Shown here: positions 63,591-64,000 of the stretch, piece after piece | Layout: each line of letters begins with the position of its first letter | Numbering within the stretch: the stretch's first letter is position 1 | Origin: an uncultured Lachnospiraceae bacterium | GTDB taxonomy: Bacteria; Bacillota; Clostridia; Lachnospirales; Lachnospiraceae | Reading direction: 5' to 3' | NCBI GenBank assembly: GCA_934899185.1 | Contig: CAKXYI010000002.1 | Span: forward strand, 62,001-126,000 | Length of the DNA stretch: 64,000 nucleotides | Position numbers and translations under genes: made by a program | Notes under the pieces: model-generated | The model's input: the letters and a program-made list of their open reading frames with translations, nothing else | Databases searched by the model: none | Told to the model about the DNA's origin: nothing

Positions 63591-64000
63591 AAACATTAAT
63601 TTTAAAAAATCTTGTGGTTTATATAGAAAAAGAAAAATTCACACCGCAGAATTATGCAAGGCAAATGGCGTATTTGAAAGAAAATACGCCATTTTTTCAA
63701 AAGGTAATCTTTTTGGAACCGGGAAATGTGGCGGACTTATTCGGACTTGAGGATATGGCGGCAACTATCTGCCTGACGACTTCGCCGGATATGGCAAAAC
63801 AAATACAGGGACTGGGAATCGCTGTGCTTGGTTTTCAGGCAGAGGAAGATGAAATGATGCTGGCAAACTATGTGGTGCTAAGTCTGGAACAGGTGACCTA
63901 TCGGGACTTTGTACGTGTTTTTGAAAGACATCATGGGATCCCATGGCATATTCTTGAAACAAAGCGATGCCGGGTCCGTGAATTTGGAATGGATGATTTA
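63587..64000 (+). CDS. Probable GNAT acetyltransferase, truncated at window end
   Basis: First 138 residues only. ATG overlaps the dapL stop (ATGA). The N-terminal ~125 residues have an alpha/beta pattern ([40 protein letters not shown]) like a degenerate HAD- or response-type helper domain; the last residues ([14 protein letters not shown]) look like the opening strand of a GNAT domain. Identification rests on that opening only. Confidence 0.5.
   Translation, partial: MKTLILKNLVVYIEKEKFTPQNYARQMAYLKENTPFFQKVIFLEPGNVADLFGLEDMAATICLTTSPDMAKQIQGLGIAVLGFQAEEDEMMLANYVVLSLEQVTYRDFVRVFERHHGIPWHILETKRCRVREFGMDDL

Overview
The window looks like the chromosome of a motile, endospore-forming member of the Clostridia, most likely Lachnospiraceae. 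Evidence: moderate G+C, strong AGGAGG-type ribosome sites, a T-box leader, spore genes (spoVAD, spoVAE and a SleC-like cortex-lytic protein), a flagellin lysine methylase, a subtilisin of the Csp type, small lineage proteins (DUF4250- and DUF6472-like), an LL-diaminopimelate aminotransferase and a HIS6-type HisA. No tRNA, rRNA, CRISPR array, complete insertion sequence or prophage was recognised.

Layout. 0-5.2 kb: end of a VanX-type dipeptidase, a membrane-bound LuxR-type regulator, an RsgI-domain lipoprotein overlapping a zinc-ribbon ORF, and a sortase-anchored surface protein. 5.2-13.8 kb: an AT-richer glycan locus (GH2 beta-galactosidase, AraC regulator, GPH sugar symporter, GH78 alpha-L-rhamnosidase) with gene debris: a probable group II intron 5' end, the tail of an SGNH hydrolase and a short unexplained ORF. 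13.9-21.4 kb: pyrE, VanZ-like protein, M29 aminopeptidase, purE, then purM-purN-purD. 21.4-25 kb: DUF4250 protein, an ECF S component divergent from a MocR/PdxR regulator (likely vitamin B6 uptake), and pta. 25.1-30.3 kb: GPH transporter, cinnamoyl-esterase-like hydrolase and FeS flavin ene-reductase, divergent from an AraC regulator; this reads as uptake, cleavage and reduction of an unsaturated ester.

30.4-51.2 kb: SleC-like protein, recJ, a soluble MCP-like protein, a lipase-like hydrolase, a 500-nt foldback, then a housekeeping run (methyltransferase, hslO, nadE, L,D-transpeptidase, hisC, two tiny proteins, S8 protease, hybrid histidine kinase, apt, HAD phosphatase, fliB). 51.2-54.65 kb: a tryptophan T-box (specifier UGG) controlling trpXYZ plus one unknown gene. 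54.6-58.9 kb: a metallopeptidase gene flanked by inverted copies of a palindromic repeat, spoVAD-spoVAE without spoVAC, a repeat-bearing lipoprotein, a membrane-anchored amidase and a PAP2 phosphatase. 59-64 kb: guaB, then hisA-dapF-dapL and a truncated acetyltransferase-like gene.

The least explained object is the 35,576-36,075 foldback: arms of about 200 nt, including 29 consecutive pairs, closing a branched apex with two more hairpins. It does not match an RNA class I can name and may be a structured non-coding RNA or a foldback mobile element.
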